Shown here in pieces: positions 1 to 9,154 of a DNA stretch of 48,829 nt. How positions within the stretch are numbered: the stretch's first letter is position 1; each line of letters starts with the position of its first letter. The notes beneath the pieces are model-generated. The model ran no database searches. It was not told where the DNA came from and worked only from the letters and a program-made list of their open reading frames with translations. The stretch spans positions 1-48,829 of the forward strand of contig NZ_JARICI010000068.1 in the NCBI RefSeq assembly GCF_029257255.1, written 5' to 3'. Made by a program: the position numbers and the translations under genes. This DNA is from Sporosarcina sp. GTDB taxonomy: Bacteria > Bacillota > Bacilli > Bacillales_A > Planococcaceae.

Positions 1-32
1 CATATCTTAAACAATATTTCGAGGTGAGCAGG

Positions 33-851
33 ATGTTAAGCAGCTCTTTTAACCAACATACAGCAGAAGAATTTTTAGCTCAGCATAAAGAAGCTTTTGA
101 ACAAGAACTTCTGAAACAAGCAGTCAACGTACGAGATAAAGTCAAAGAAATATTACAGATCGGAAATATAGACCTTATCAATAATGCACATAAACTCGTT
201 CACTATGTTATTTGGACAGAGGATGAGAATTTGCACAGGTTTGCACAGCAAGAAGGAATTGCATGGGCGACGTACTCTTTGACGCTTGATCTAAAGCTCG
301 AATGGGTACAAGCAATACGCCGTACTTTATGGATTTTTATCCAGCGTATGATAAAGGAATATAGAATCAATGACTATAACTTCTTCGAATTAGAAGAACG
401 AGTCAATAATCAAATCGATCACTTCTTAAATGAATTTTTCATCAATTATTCCACATATAAAGATACCCTGCTTCGTGAACAGCGCAAATTGGTTGAAAAT
501 TTATCGGTACCGATTATACCGATCACACCGACAGTCAGTATCCTGCCGTTAATCGGAACGGTTGACTATTTCCGTGCAAAAATTATAGAAGAACGAGTCT
601 TGACGGAGATCTCCAAACAGCAAATTCAAACGCTAATTATCGATTTATCCGGTATAGCCGAAATGGATACAGAAGTAGTCGATCAGTTTCTGAAGATGAT
701 TGAAGGCGCCAAAATGATGGGGTGTCATGCGATCATCACAGGACTGAAACCAGATGTCGTCCGAAATATTATTGCACTGGGTGTCGTATTCGATTCACAG
801 ACACAGACATGGGGCACTTTGCAGCAAGCATTGAATATGTATTTTAAATAA
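33..851 (+). CDS. RsbR-family stressosome protein with C-terminal STAS domain
   Basis: Probable RsbR paralogue, a scaffold protein of the stressosome that feeds environmental signals to the sigma-B partner-switching cascade in the cytoplasm. The first ~150 residues are an all-helical, non-haem-globin-like sensor region. The linker (LSVPIIPI then LPLIG) and the STAS domain (about residues 160-272) are typical of the family. Thr213, in the MDTEVVDQF segment, matches the position of a kinase-phosphorylated threonine in RsbR proteins. I chose ATG at 33 over the in-frame GTG at 24 because GAGGTG lies six bases before it; the product is 272 residues. No rsbS or rsbT follows, so it looks like an orphan paralogue. 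Family assignment is firm; the sensed signal is unknown. Confidence 0.85.
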   Translation: MLSSSFNQHTAEEFLAQHKEAFEQELLKQAVNVRDKVKEILQIGNIDLINNAHKLVHYVIWTEDENLHRFAQQEGIAWATYSLTLDLKLEWVQAIRRTLWIFIQRMIKEYRINDYNFFELEERVNNQIDHFLNEFFINYSTYKDTLLREQRKLVENLSVPIIPITPTVSILPLIGTVDYFRAKIIEERVLTEISKQQIQTLIIDLSGIAEMDTEVVDQFLKMIEGAKMMGCHAIITGLKPDVVRNIIALGVVFDSQTQTWGTLQQALNMYFK

Positions 852-883
852 AAGAAACGATACCTTTTGGGTATCGTTTCTTT
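851..883. terminator. bidirectional hairpin terminator
   Basis: A 14-bp stem (AAAGAAACGATACC pairing with its complement) closes on a TTTT loop and has A/T tracts on both sides. It separates the convergent RsbR-like and YqcI-like genes and even overlaps the stop codon of the latter. Confidence 0.9.
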
Positions 884-1616
884 ATTGCATTTCTTTATGG
901 CTAAAAGGACATTTACTTGTGATTGGTTCACAGTCATCCCCTATGAAGAACTGTTTCCATTCATTGTGTGTCGGATCTCCAAAATGGCTGATGTCCGGAT
1001 GTTTCGGCAAGTTATCCCATACTTCTACCCGCTCGCGCACTTTCTCACGCGAATTAATTCCGCCCTTTTCCGTTCCTAAAAGTCCTTTGAAAATTTTGCG
1101 CGGCTGAAAACCAATAACCATTGAATTGCCGAGATCTCTCGTCTTTCTTTGTTTGTAAGCAGGTGCGTTTCCAAAAGCAAAAATCGGTTCTCCATGGAAA
1201 TGAAAATCCCATAAATAATGATCTGGATCACGGGGTGCTTCAGCCGGCCATTCAACCTTATCTTCTTTATGCAAATATTGCAGGATATCCCAAAATTGCT
1301 GACGGTAGTCTTCAATGCCGCCTTCTATTTCCAGAGGCTCGACAAAAACAAACAGCCCGTGCCGTTTATGTTTCGGATTCTCGAATAATGCCAAAAAAGA
1401 TTCTAGCGCCTGCGGCAGATTTGACCAGTCATCCTGCGTGATATATGCGTAACGCAATTCACCCTTTAATTCGCCGCTCATACCGAAATAGCAGGGAAAT
1501 GTTTTATCTGTCACGATATTATGGAAAGTCTGATATTCCTGCAACAGCCAATCCGGCAAATCTTTACGCTCTACAAAATCATCTTTCGTCAATAAAGCAT
1601 TTGATGTCTGGATCAA
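882..1616 (-). CDS. YqcI/YcgG family protein
   Basis: Cytoplasmic protein of the YqcI/YcgG family, whose biochemical role is not established. The conserved features I recognise are the PCYFG segment near the N-terminus, the DPDHYLWDFHFHGEPIF region and the paired histidines and cysteines toward the C-terminus. An in-frame ATG exists at 1682 but has no ribosome binding site. A TTG at 1616 is preceded by AAAGGGG at 8-base spacing, so I use that start (244 residues). The gene is convergent with the RsbR-like gene and shares its terminator. No operon partner is visible. Family membership is fairly sure; function is unknown. Confidence 0.75.
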   Translation of the reverse strand: MIQTSNALLTKDDFVERKDLPDWLLQEYQTFHNIVTDKTFPCYFGMSGELKGELRYAYITQDDWSNLPQALESFLALFENPKHKRHGLFVFVEPLEIEGGIEDYRQQFWDILQYLHKEDKVEWPAEAPRDPDHYLWDFHFHGEPIFAFGNAPAYKQRKTRDLGNSMVIGFQPRKIFKGLLGTEKGGINSREKVRERVEVWDNLPKHPDISHFGDPTHNEWKQFFIGDDCEPITSKCPFSHKEMQ

Positions 1617-1748
1617 CGGTATAACCCCTTTCAACTTACTATACTGTACTCCGAATACCCTACCTTTCGGGTAATGAAACATCTTTAACCCATTGTCTCA
1701 TAGAGGATATGCAGTCATTCAGCAGGAAAAGAACCGCTGCACACTCAT

Positions 1749-2774
1749 CTATTCCAGATTATTAAGCTCTATTTCTTTTGGACTTGTGCCATCTCTATTA
1801 ATCGAAAATAAATGATAGGCAGGTGTACGTTCTCCAAAACTGCGGTCTACCATGAAATAGATTTTATCGTCCGCTCCAAGTTTCGGATTGGATGCCGATT
1901 CCTTCAGTGTAGTCAGCTGTTCGGTTTGATACGTTCTCCAGTTAAATTTGAACAATTCATATTCAAAGGTCCCGTTTTCATCTGTCCCCCCGACTGCCTG
2001 ATAAACAATATCCTGACTTTCCGGGATGATCACAAAATCATAAATATCGTCCGCTTGCACGGGGCTGCTGACAATCGATTTTTCATCTGGATTGTCTAAT
2101 GGGATTTCAAAAATACGCTGACTGGTTGAAAATATATCATCTGCTGTTTCCGCATGTTCGTCATCATCCATCTGAACAAATACGGAATCTTTTTCTGCCG
2201 AAACCTGAAGGGACATCATACTGTATTTCTTCATATCGGTATGTTTCGTCTGTTTTTTCTCTGTTACATTATAACTGTGCACATCAAATTCATGAGGTCT
2301 TTCTGAAGCGATCGGAGAGTAATTCGTCACAATACCCGCCTGCAAATAAAACAGCACATCCGGATTCTTCGGATCAAACACCAATTCCGTAATCAAGGAA
2401 TCTGATGAAAAGACGATTTCATCTTCTCCACTTTCCAAATTATAAATATGCAGTTCCGTTTCCTCACTGATCTCAGTATCTTTTTCTGTAACTGTATAGG
2501 CAAGCATTCTGCCATCATCTGAAAATGCTATATCAGTAATTGCCACTTCAACCGGCAATTGAATAAGAGGTTTTTCTTTATCGTTGACTAACAGGTGTGC
2601 TATTCCTTTTTCATAAACTACATACGCAATATCCCCGTTTGCTGACACATCATATACGTCTGTCAATCCCGCCTGCTTTTCATTCTCATCCTTGTCGAAC
2701 ATCAATCCGAGCATAATGAATGTAAACGTCAGGAATGCTATAAAACTTAATAAGATTACTAGTGACTTTTTCAT
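1749..2774 (-). CDS. membrane-anchored beta-propeller (TolB/PD40-like) protein
   Basis: Predicted extracytoplasmic protein with one N-terminal membrane segment (residues 4-24) followed by ~310 residues made of repeated short units of the type 'DGRMLAYTV ... LHIYNLESGE', which suggest a WD40/PD40-like beta-propeller. The long open frame starts at 2936, but the real start is ATG at 2774: GAAAGGGG lies just upstream and the N-terminus becomes a clean signal anchor (341 residues). It begins 15 bases after the stop of the HAAS-domain gene, so the two are in one operon with the PadR regulator. There are no catalytic residues I recognise. It may bind ligand or protein at the cell surface; this is inference. 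Confidence 0.7.
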   Translation of the reverse strand: MKKSLVILLSFIAFLTFTFIMLGLMFDKDENEKQAGLTDVYDVSANGDIAYVVYEKGIAHLLVNDKEKPLIQLPVEVAITDIAFSDDGRMLAYTVTEKDTEISEETELHIYNLESGEDEIVFSSDSLITELVFDPKNPDVLFYLQAGIVTNYSPIASERPHEFDVHSYNVTEKKQTKHTDMKKYSMMSLQVSAEKDSVFVQMDDDEHAETADDIFSTSQRIFEIPLDNPDEKSIVSSPVQADDIYDFVIIPESQDIVYQAVGGTDENGTFEYELFKFNWRTYQTEQLTTLKESASNPKLGADDKIYFMVDRSFGERTPAYHLFSINRDGTSPKEIELNNLE

Positions 2775-2788
2775 ATAGTTTTCCCCTT

Positions 2789-3673
2789 TCACATTCCAAA
2801 TCGCCAGAATGTGTTCAACAGCCAAATTACAGCAGCTCCCACTACCAGCAGTATCTCGATAATGGCAATGGCATAAGCGGGCGCTTTCAGCTTTAAGGCT
2901 AAGAGCTTCAGCTGAACCATATAGAAAATCCCCCATACAATAAGCGGAATCAGAATCACTAAAAAAGCAGGGTTCATATCTCCGGCGAACAGCATAATTC
3001 CCCAGGCAAAGAATAATGTAATATAAGTTAGAACAATTCCTATGGTTATATTAATATAATGAATCCATTTGGCATGTTTTTGAAGCGGTTGCTTAGATGA
3101 AGGGTAATCATAGATGGTTGTACGATACACAAGAATAATAGCGAGCAGCACAATTGCGTAAGAAAAAATACTTAATCCGACTGAATAGCGCATATCCAAA
3201 TTACCAGCCAGCAGACTTCCTGCAACAAATACAGCTATATGACTGAGCAACAATCCATTCATCCAAAGCCGACGATTCATCGATTGAACCGGGTGCAGTG
3301 TGATAGTTAAAATGGATGTACTTACTACAACCGCCAGCAACAGCCAGATCATATGAGCATCGCCGCGGGTAAATAATTGAAGCGTATAAACACTGAAAGC
3401 AAAAACCAAAGAAGCAACTGAAAGAACCAGCATCATTTCTCTTCGGTATGGATACATCGCCTGTTGCAGCTGTTTTCCAACTTCTTGATCATCGCCAAAA
3501 TTCATCATCGCCATCTTGACCGCCTCCTCTTTCGAATAGCCTTGACTGTGCAAATCTTCATAGGAGCATTCCAGATGACTGAGCAATTCTTCGCACAAAT
3601 CATTACGTTCATCTTGATTACTGTCCGTCTGCCTGACGATACCGCTGACGAAACGCTCGAATACTTCATTCAT
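2789..3673 (-). CDS. HAAS-domain multi-pass membrane protein
   Basis: N-terminal ~75 residues form a HAAS/DUF1700-type helical domain (LCEELLSHLECSYEDL and GYSKEEAVKMAMMNFGD), which in Firmicutes almost always sits beside a PadR regulator. It is followed by about seven hydrophobic membrane segments. The start is ATG at 3673, which overlaps the PadR stop as ATGA (translational coupling); the longer frame to 3721 would run into the PadR gene. The product is 294 residues. The context points to a sensor or effector membrane protein controlled by, or signalling to, the PadR protein. The substrate or signal is unknown. Confidence 0.75.
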   Translation of the reverse strand: MNEVFERFVSGIVRQTDSNQDERNDLCEELLSHLECSYEDLHSQGYSKEEAVKMAMMNFGDDQEVGKQLQQAMYPYRREMMLVLSVASLVFAFSVYTLQLFTRGDAHMIWLLLAVVVSTSILTITLHPVQSMNRRLWMNGLLLSHIAVFVAGSLLAGNLDMRYSVGLSIFSYAIVLLAIILVYRTTIYDYPSSKQPLQKHAKWIHYINITIGIVLTYITLFFAWGIMLFAGDMNPAFLVILIPLIVWGIFYMVQLKLLALKLKAPAYAIAIIEILLVVGAAVIWLLNTFWRFGM

Positions 3674-3993
3674 GTCAGACCATCCGAACTTTTGCGGACA
3701 AGTGCGTTCATCCACTCCCAATTTTCCTGTTTGTTTTCCAGTGCCAGTCCGCCTTCATCGGTCAGCCGGTAATATTTTCTTCGGCCGCTTTCTGTTTCTT
3801 TCCAGTACGATTCCACCCAGCTCTTTTTTTCTAAACGCTTAAGGGCAGCGTATAATGTACCTTCACTCATTTCGTACGTGTCATTACTTAATTCCTTTAG
3901 AACCTTGACGATCTCATAGCCATATAAATCACGCTGGGAAATCAGTGACAATAATATCAAGTCGATACTGCCTTTCATCATTTCCTGATCCAT
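3670..3993 (-). CDS. PadR family transcriptional regulator
   Basis: Winged-helix DNA-binding protein of 107 residues. The N-terminal helices, the DLYGYEIVK motif, the SEGTLYAALKRLEKK recognition region and the RRKYYRLTDEG wing are all standard PadR features. The start is ATG at 3993, with AGAGGTG six bases upstream; an in-frame GTG lies three codons earlier. It is the first gene of a three-gene operon (PadR, HAAS membrane protein, propeller protein) and overlaps the second gene by four bases. PadR proteins of this short class usually repress their own operon. Confidence 0.9.
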   Translation of the reverse strand: MDQEMMKGSIDLILLSLISQRDLYGYEIVKVLKELSNDTYEMSEGTLYAALKRLEKKSWVESYWKETESGRRKYYRLTDEGGLALENKQENWEWMNALVRKSSDGLT

Positions 3994-4057
3994 TTTCTTC
4001 ACCTCTTTCCATACATACTATCACGATGTACCTCGTATTACAATGCAATAATTAAAA

Positions 4058-4096
4058 ATAACACCTTACCGAGTTTGATCGATAAGGTGCGTTATC
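4058..4096 (-). terminator. terminator after the AhpD-like gene
   Basis: On the minus strand the stem CACCTTA/TAAGGTG, extended by GATAAC/GTTAT pairs, is followed by TTTTT. It lies directly after the stop of the AhpD-like gene and before the PadR promoter region. Confidence 0.8.
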
Positions 4097-4098
4097 AC

Positions 4099-4467
4099 TT
4101 ATTGGATAGGATTCTGGTCTTCCGTCAATTCCTCAACTGTCTGCATGACCAATGTTACTGCCTGGCTCAATGCACTTCCGCCTCCGAGAGCAGCTGCCAC
4201 GCCTACTGCTTCTAGAATTTCTATTTCCGTACAGCCACCATCGATGCAACCTTTGGTATGATAGACGATGCAATATTCGCTGTGGGCGTATACGCTGACA
4301 GCCAGTGCGATTAGATGCTTATGTTTCTGACTAATTTCGCCTTCTTCAAAACCGACTTCCGAAAACGCATTGAACGATTTTACTAAACTCGGGACCTTTT
4401 CCAACATCATGCCCATACCTATCTTGTAGTCCTGCAGCACGGCATCTGTAAATGTGAAATCCTCCAT
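4099..4467 (-). CDS. carboxymuconolactone decarboxylase / AhpD-like protein
   Basis: Small alpha-helical protein (122 residues) of the CMD/AhpD superfamily, which includes alkylhydroperoxidase partners and several decarboxylases. The core HKHLIALAVSVYAHSEYCIVYHT carries the C-x3-H half of the AhpD redox motif. The first cysteine of the C-x2-C pair is replaced by serine, so a two-cysteine peroxidase cycle is unlikely. GGAGGG lies before the ATG. It is monocistronic, with a terminator after it. Substrate unknown. Confidence 0.8.
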   Translation of the reverse strand: MEDFTFTDAVLQDYKIGMGMMLEKVPSLVKSFNAFSEVGFEEGEISQKHKHLIALAVSVYAHSEYCIVYHTKGCIDGGCTEIEILEAVGVAAALGGGSALSQAVTLVMQTVEELTEDQNPIQ

Positions 4468-4573
4468 TATATTCCCTCCAATTCATCACTAGTATGTCCG
4501 CCAGTTTTGTTTGCTATTCACGAAGAATGGCAATGATATAGTTACTGACAGCAAATTTTAGGAGTGAATTCTA

Positions 4574-5071
4574 ATGAAAATTGTCATTACGGGCGATACA
4601 CATATTCCCGGAAGAGGTAAAGTATTGCCTCCGCGGCTTGTTCAGGAATGTGAAACAGCTGATTTGATTTTGCATACAGGAGATTGGAAATCGTTTGAAG
4701 TCTATGAAATGCTTTCGGAATTTGCAGAAGTACGGGGAGTGACAGGAAATGTGGATGACGATGAAATGAAAAAGAAATTTCCGCTGCAGCAAGTGATTGA
4801 AGCGGAGGGTGTTCGAATTGGTATTGTACACGGACACGGTGAGAAAAAGACGACAGAAAAACGAGCCGTTGAAGCATTTAAGGGAGTGCCGCTCGATGTT
4901 CTCGTATTCGGACACTCCCATATTCCGATGCTTCGTTATATAAATCAGACGCTAGTCATCAATCCCGGCTCTCCTACCGACAAACGAAAGCTACCTTACT
5001 ATTCATTCGCCATTTTGCATGTCGATGAAGAGATTCGTGCAGAGATGGTATTGTATAAACAGAAAATTTAA
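4574..5071 (+). CDS. YfcE/MJ0936-type metallophosphoesterase
   Basis: Cytoplasmic calcineurin-like phosphodiesterase of the small YfcE/Vps29-like class (165 residues). The metal ligands are visible in order: GDTH (Asp8, His10), GDW (Asp37), GNVD (Asn59), HGHG and GHSH. The ATG is preceded by TAGGAGTG. Members hydrolyse model phosphodiesters; the natural substrate is generally unknown. It is convergent with namA, and the two stop codons overlap by four bases. Confidence 0.88.
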   Translation: MKIVITGDTHIPGRGKVLPPRLVQECETADLILHTGDWKSFEVYEMLSEFAEVRGVTGNVDDDEMKKKFPLQQVIEAEGVRIGIVHGHGEKKTTEKRAVEAFKGVPLDVLVFGHSHIPMLRYINQTLVINPGSPTDKRKLPYYSFAILHVDEEIRAEMVLYKQKI

Positions 5072-6090
5072 GAGAACGTCCACCCGCGGTTGTACTGAAC
5101 AGGCGGCTCTATTTCTACTCCAAGCTCTTTCGCCGCTGTATACGGCCAGTAAGGGTCACGCAATAATTCCCGCGCGAGCAGTACGATATCCGCTCTGCCG
5201 TTCTGCAGAATTTCCTCCGCCTGAAGTGCAGTAGTGATCAGCCCCACCGCACCAGTCGGAATATTTGCTTCTGTGCGGATTTGATCTGCATAAGGAACTT
5301 GGTATCCAGGGAATGAATGAATTTTTGCAGGTACTACTGCTCCTGAGCTGACATCAATCAAGTCCACGCCCTGCTCCTTCATCCAACGTGCCATTTCCAC
5401 ATACTGCGCTGTATCCATACCGCCTTCTGTGTAATCTTCTGCAGAAATACGGACGAACAGTGGTCCTTCCCACACAGACCGTACTGCATCGATTACTTGC
5501 CCCAGCAAACGATAGCGGTTTTCGGCAGTCCCGCCATATTCATCTGTCCGTTTATTAGAAAGCGGCGATAAAAATTCATTGATCAAGTAGCCGTGTGCGC
5601 CATGGATTTCAATCACTTCAAAGCCGGCTTGTATAGATCGTATAGCCGCTGCCTTAAAAGCTTCGATTGTTTCTCCGATATCTTGCGTTGTCATTTCGGC
5701 CGGTGTTTTATATTGGTCGCTGAACGCAATTGCACTTGGTGCATAGATGGTTCCGTCTACAGTCGCTTTTCTGCCAGCATGTGCCAGCTGAATGCCTGTG
5801 CGTGTCCCATGCTGTTTCATCAAACGGACAATCTCAGACAATCCTTCGATTTGTTCATCCGACCAGATACCGAGATCCTCACTGGAAATTCTTCCTTGAG
5901 CCTGTACTGCCGTCGCTTCCACTATAATGAGTCCAACCTGTCCGACTGCACGTGACGCGTAATGAATTTTATGCCAGTCTTCCACTTTTCCATCTTGATT
6001 ATGTGAAGAATACATACACATCGGCGCCATTGCGATACGATTTTTGAACTCCACTCCGCGTATTGTATAAGGTGTAAATAAAGTTGCCAT
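5068..6090 (-). CDS. namA: NADPH dehydrogenase NamA (old yellow enzyme family)
   Basis: FMN-dependent ene-reductase that reduces activated C=C bonds (enones, quinones, nitroesters) with NADPH. It is 340 residues, as in the YqjM/NamA family. The PMCMYS segment has Cys25 and Tyr27, the redox-tuning cysteine and substrate-binding tyrosine of the YqjM class. The [25 protein letters not shown] segment supplies the substrate-binding histidines, and the C-terminal RGW carries the arginine finger of YqjM dimers. The start at 6090 (MATLFTPYT) has GGAGGAC upstream; the longer open frame to 6183 lacks support. Monocistronic. Confidence 0.93.
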   Translation of the reverse strand: MATLFTPYTIRGVEFKNRIAMAPMCMYSSHNQDGKVEDWHKIHYASRAVGQVGLIIVEATAVQAQGRISSEDLGIWSDEQIEGLSEIVRLMKQHGTRTGIQLAHAGRKATVDGTIYAPSAIAFSDQYKTPAEMTTQDIGETIEAFKAAAIRSIQAGFEVIEIHGAHGYLINEFLSPLSNKRTDEYGGTAENRYRLLGQVIDAVRSVWEGPLFVRISAEDYTEGGMDTAQYVEMARWMKEQGVDLIDVSSGAVVPAKIHSFPGYQVPYADQIRTEANIPTGAVGLITTALQAEEILQNGRADIVLLARELLRDPYWPYTAAKELGVEIEPPVQYNRGWTFS

Positions 6091-6240
6091 GAATTTGTCC
6101 TCCTTGAATAACAGATAGAGAGAGTATAGCAAATCTGCATACATTTTAACTGATTCAGGATTGAGGTTAGGAAAATGAAACATATGGAAGGGGAGATACG
6201 TATAGAATGTATAGAGGAAATGAAAGGAGTTCGATTTTCA

Positions 6241-6864
6241 ATGAATCCATTACTAACCATATGGACACAGCCGAAACGGACTATCGAGTATGTACTCGAA
6301 CATAAAACCTGGAGTTACAGCGTGTTTATTTTATTGCTGGCATCATTCAGTTTAGGTCTAACAGCTTTTGCGGACACTGGTTTTCTACTTGGTTTGCCAC
6401 TTATTGTACTCGTGATGATCGGAGTGATTTTCTCTTTTATCGGCGGAGTGATCGGCTGGTTCATTAATGCGGGTCTTTACACGTGGGTGGGCAAATGGCT
6501 TGGCGGTAAGGGGAACTTTAAAGATATGGCTACGGTAGTACCGCTTGGCTCCATCCCGATGATTTGGATGTTCCCATATAATTTTCTGATGCTCGCGATT
6601 TACGGTAAGGATTTATTTGTTGATTCGAGTAGTATGCCGTTTTCGGGGCCTGTTCCTTTTTTAGTCATCCTGTTTACGAATCTTTTGATGACCGCACTCG
6701 GTGTGTTCGGTACAGTTATACAATCCAAGTCAATCGGTGTAGTTCATCAATTTTCTGCATGGCGCGGTTTTGGAACGATTATGATCATTGTCGGTATTGT
6801 ATTAGTGCTGATGATTCCCATTTTCATTCTGCTGTTTATGTTCTTGTTTATTGCTGCTGTTTAA
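6241..6864 (+). CDS. Yip1-family membrane protein
   Basis: Integral membrane protein of 207 residues with five predicted membrane helices. The opening MNPLLTIWTQPKRTIEYVLE is the hallmark N-terminus of bacterial YIP1 (PF04893) proteins. AAAGGAGT lies ~11 bases before ATG 6241; the open frame begins at 6175 but overlaps the divergent namA promoter. Function in bacteria is unknown. Confidence 0.8.
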   Translation: MNPLLTIWTQPKRTIEYVLEHKTWSYSVFILLLASFSLGLTAFADTGFLLGLPLIVLVMIGVIFSFIGGVIGWFINAGLYTWVGKWLGGKGNFKDMATVVPLGSIPMIWMFPYNFLMLAIYGKDLFVDSSSMPFSGPVPFLVILFTNLLMTALGVFGTVIQSKSIGVVHQFSAWRGFGTIMIIVGIVLVLMIPIFILLFMFLFIAAV

Positions 6865-7360
6865 AATTATCAAGTTGTTTACAGCAATAGTAACTTGCAG
6901 CTTATTATGCAGTTCGGGATTTGCGCTTCAGCGGGTACGCTTTCCGAAGGGCTTAGCCTAAGCCTCTAATATCTGACTCAATAACATCCCTAATCTAGCA
7001 ACTTTTACGTTTGTTTATTAGACACCTGAACCCTGGTAAATGGGAATACCTTGACGCGATTTGGTTTAAATCGCGTCAAAGGAATTATACATAAAGAGCA
7101 ATACAGAAATGAAGTTGCTTTGAGTTCTTAACAGAATGCAGACTTCCCAGCAGCCGCTTAATATGAGTCCTAACCCACTCAAAAGACCGGATCTATCCCC
7201 TCGTATCCAATACATAGGCATCAATTTGACAGAGCAACGTTCAGATAAATAGGTTTCCTTTGAACTTTTTATGGGCAAGATGTTTTTGTGAGTGAATGAG
7301 AACTAAGTTAGGTAAAGTTCATTCATCACTTTCTGAAAACATAGTTGAGGAGGAGTTCTT
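6865..7360. other. gene-poor 496-bp intergenic region with hairpins
   Basis: No convincing gene; a 70-codon minus-strand frame (7066-7278) lacks homology I can see and a ribosome site. Two structures stand out: a short stem at about 6945-6965 (GGCTTAG/CTAAGCC) inside a GC-richer block that resembles dispersed intergenic repeats of this bacterial group, and a perfect 12-bp hairpin at 7051-7079. The catalase promoter must lie near 7280-7340, but I see no clear PerR box. Confidence 0.5.
7051..7079. repeat. perfect 12-bp inverted repeat
   Basis: TTGACGCGATTT pairs exactly with AAATCGCGTCAA across a GGTTT loop. No T-tract follows on either strand, so it is not an ordinary terminator. It may be a regulator site, a terminus of a lost element or a structured RNA end. 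Confidence 0.6.
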
Positions 7361-9004
7361 TTGAAAAAGGATAGAACCAAGCAGAATAAAGAAGAGACGA
7401 AGCGGGAAATACTCACTACGCGCCAAGGGCATCCTGTGAAAGATAATCAGAACATCCGGACGATTGGAGACCGTGGTCCTGCAACACTTGAGAATTATCA
7501 TTTCATAGAAAAGATCTCGCATTTTGATCGTGAAGAAATTCCAGAACGCGTCGTCCACGCCAGGGGATCTGGTGCATTTGGTTATTTTGAAACCTACGGC
7601 AGAGCGGGAGATGAACCAGTGGAAAAGTATACCCGTGCTAAAGTGTTTTCAGGCGAAGGGAAAAGAACACCCGTATTGGTTCGTTTTTCAACTGTGGCAG
7701 GGGCAAAGGACTCTCCCGAAACTGCAAGGGATCCGAGAGGTTTTGCTGTGAAGATGTATACCGAAGACGGAAACTGGGACTTGGTCGGGAATAATTTAAA
7801 AATCTTCTTTATCCGCGATGCCATGAAGTTTCCGGACATGATTCATGCGTTCAAAGCAGACCCTGTTTCCAATGTTCCGCATCCGCAACGGATGTTTGAC
7901 TTTGTATCACGTACCCCGGAGTCTATCCACATGATTACCTTACTATTCTCGCCGTGGGGCATCCCTGCGACTTACCGTCACATGCAGGGATCAGGTGTGA
8001 ATACGTATAAATGGGTGAATGAAAAAGGGGAAGCCGTACTGGTGAAATATCATTGGGAACCGAAACAAGGGATCCGTAACCTCACACAGGACGATGCAGA
8101 TGAAGTTCAAGGAAAGAATGTAGGACATGCTACACAGGATTTGCACGAAGCGATAGAACGTGGAGACTATCCGGAATGGGAATTATTTGTACAGATTATG
8201 GAAGACGGATACCATCCGGAACTGGATTTCGATCCGCTCGATGATACGAAGCTCTGGCCTGAAGAACAATTTCCTTGGTTGCCGGTGGGGCGTATGGTAT
8301 TGGATCGTAACCCGGAGGATTTCCATATGGACATTGAGCAAGCTGCCTTCGGGACTGGTGTGCTTGTGGATGGTATGGACTTCTCAGATGACAAGATGCT
8401 ACAAGGTCGCACATTCTCCTATTCGGATACGCAGCGTCATAGAGTAGGTACCAATTATTTGCAACTGCCTGTCAATGCACCTAAAACGGTAGTCCGCACC
8501 AATCAGCAACGGGGACAAATGGATATTCGCGATTCCCGTGAGCCCGGTGAAAATCCTCATATCAATTATGAACCATCCCTACTTGGCGGATTTGAGGAAG
8601 TCCATGAGGAAACGCGACCACCACATCGACCAACGTATAACGCAGCAGCCATGAGTGCGCCAATCGACCGTCCGAATAATTATGGTCAAGCTGGTGAAAC
8701 GTTCCGTCAGTTAGAGGATTGGGAGCGAAAAGAATTGATTAACAATCTTTCAGAAGCATTATCGGCATGCGATTCCCGTATTCAAGCAGCTATGATTGAA
8801 CACTTCACCCAAGCAGATGAAGAATACGGCCGTCTCGTCAATGCAGGCATTGAGAAAAAAATAAGAGAAATGAAAGAAACAACTGCTGGATCCGACATTC
8901 CGGGGCGTGATTCAGGAAAGACAAAATTTGGACAAGGGACAACGGAGTCAAAAGAGGCGGTTGAGGATGCAATAGAAAAAGGGCACGAAGCAGATCCTTA
9001 TTAA
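7361..9004 (+). CDS. monofunctional haem catalase
   Basis: Converts hydrogen peroxide to water and oxygen in the cytoplasm or spore. Clade-3-type catalase core: distal His66 ([12 protein letters not shown]), Asn144/145 (VGNNLKIFF) and proximal haem ligand Tyr354 ([15 protein letters not shown]). The protein is 547 residues, longer than ~485-residue vegetative KatA types, with a charged C-terminal tail (residues 505-547). B. subtilis spore catalase KatX is about this length, but I cannot assign the subtype from sequence alone. The start is TTG at 7361, with GAGGAGGAG upstream and no other in-frame start nearby. A terminator follows. Confidence 0.95.
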   Translation: MKKDRTKQNKEETKREILTTRQGHPVKDNQNIRTIGDRGPATLENYHFIEKISHFDREEIPERVVHARGSGAFGYFETYGRAGDEPVEKYTRAKVFSGEGKRTPVLVRFSTVAGAKDSPETARDPRGFAVKMYTEDGNWDLVGNNLKIFFIRDAMKFPDMIHAFKADPVSNVPHPQRMFDFVSRTPESIHMITLLFSPWGIPATYRHMQGSGVNTYKWVNEKGEAVLVKYHWEPKQGIRNLTQDDADEVQGKNVGHATQDLHEAIERGDYPEWELFVQIMEDGYHPELDFDPLDDTKLWPEEQFPWLPVGRMVLDRNPEDFHMDIEQAAFGTGVLVDGMDFSDDKMLQGRTFSYSDTQRHRVGTNYLQLPVNAPKTVVRTNQQRGQMDIRDSREPGENPHINYEPSLLGGFEEVHEETRPPHRPTYNAAAMSAPIDRPNNYGQAGETFRQLEDWERKELINNLSEALSACDSRIQAAMIEHFTQADEEYGRLVNAGIEKKIREMKETTAGSDIPGRDSGKTKFGQGTTESKEAVEDAIEKGHEADPY

Positions 9005-9019
9005 ATCGGAATCTAAGGA

Positions 9020-9053
9020 ACCTCTCACACTCAACGAATGTGGGAGGTTTTTT
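9020..9053 (+). terminator. catalase terminator
   Basis: Stem CCTCTCACA/TGTGGGAGG (one G-U pair) followed by six T residues, just after the catalase stop codon. Confidence 0.9.
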
Positions 9054-9106
9054 AGTTTAGAGTGTTTATTAACCTAAGCTTCCGCTTCATAACTTTCATT
9101 CTATGC

Positions 9107-9147
9107 AAAAAAACGCAAAGCCCTTCTGCATAAGGTTTTGCGTTTTT
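9107..9147. terminator. bidirectional terminator after the DJ-1/PfpI gene
   Basis: Stem AAAACGCAAA/TTTGCGTTTT flanked by A and T tracts, directly downstream of the minus-strand PfpI gene. Confidence 0.85.
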
Positions 9148-9154
9148 GTTTTAT

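Noticed and set aside
1617..1682. ATG at 1682 as start of the YqcI/YcgG gene
   Set aside because: No ribosome binding site there, whereas TTG at 1616 has AAAGGGG at proper spacing.
7066..7278. 70-codon minus-strand frame in the gap before catalase
   Set aside because: No ribosome site, no recognisable motifs, and it runs into the 12-bp hairpin.
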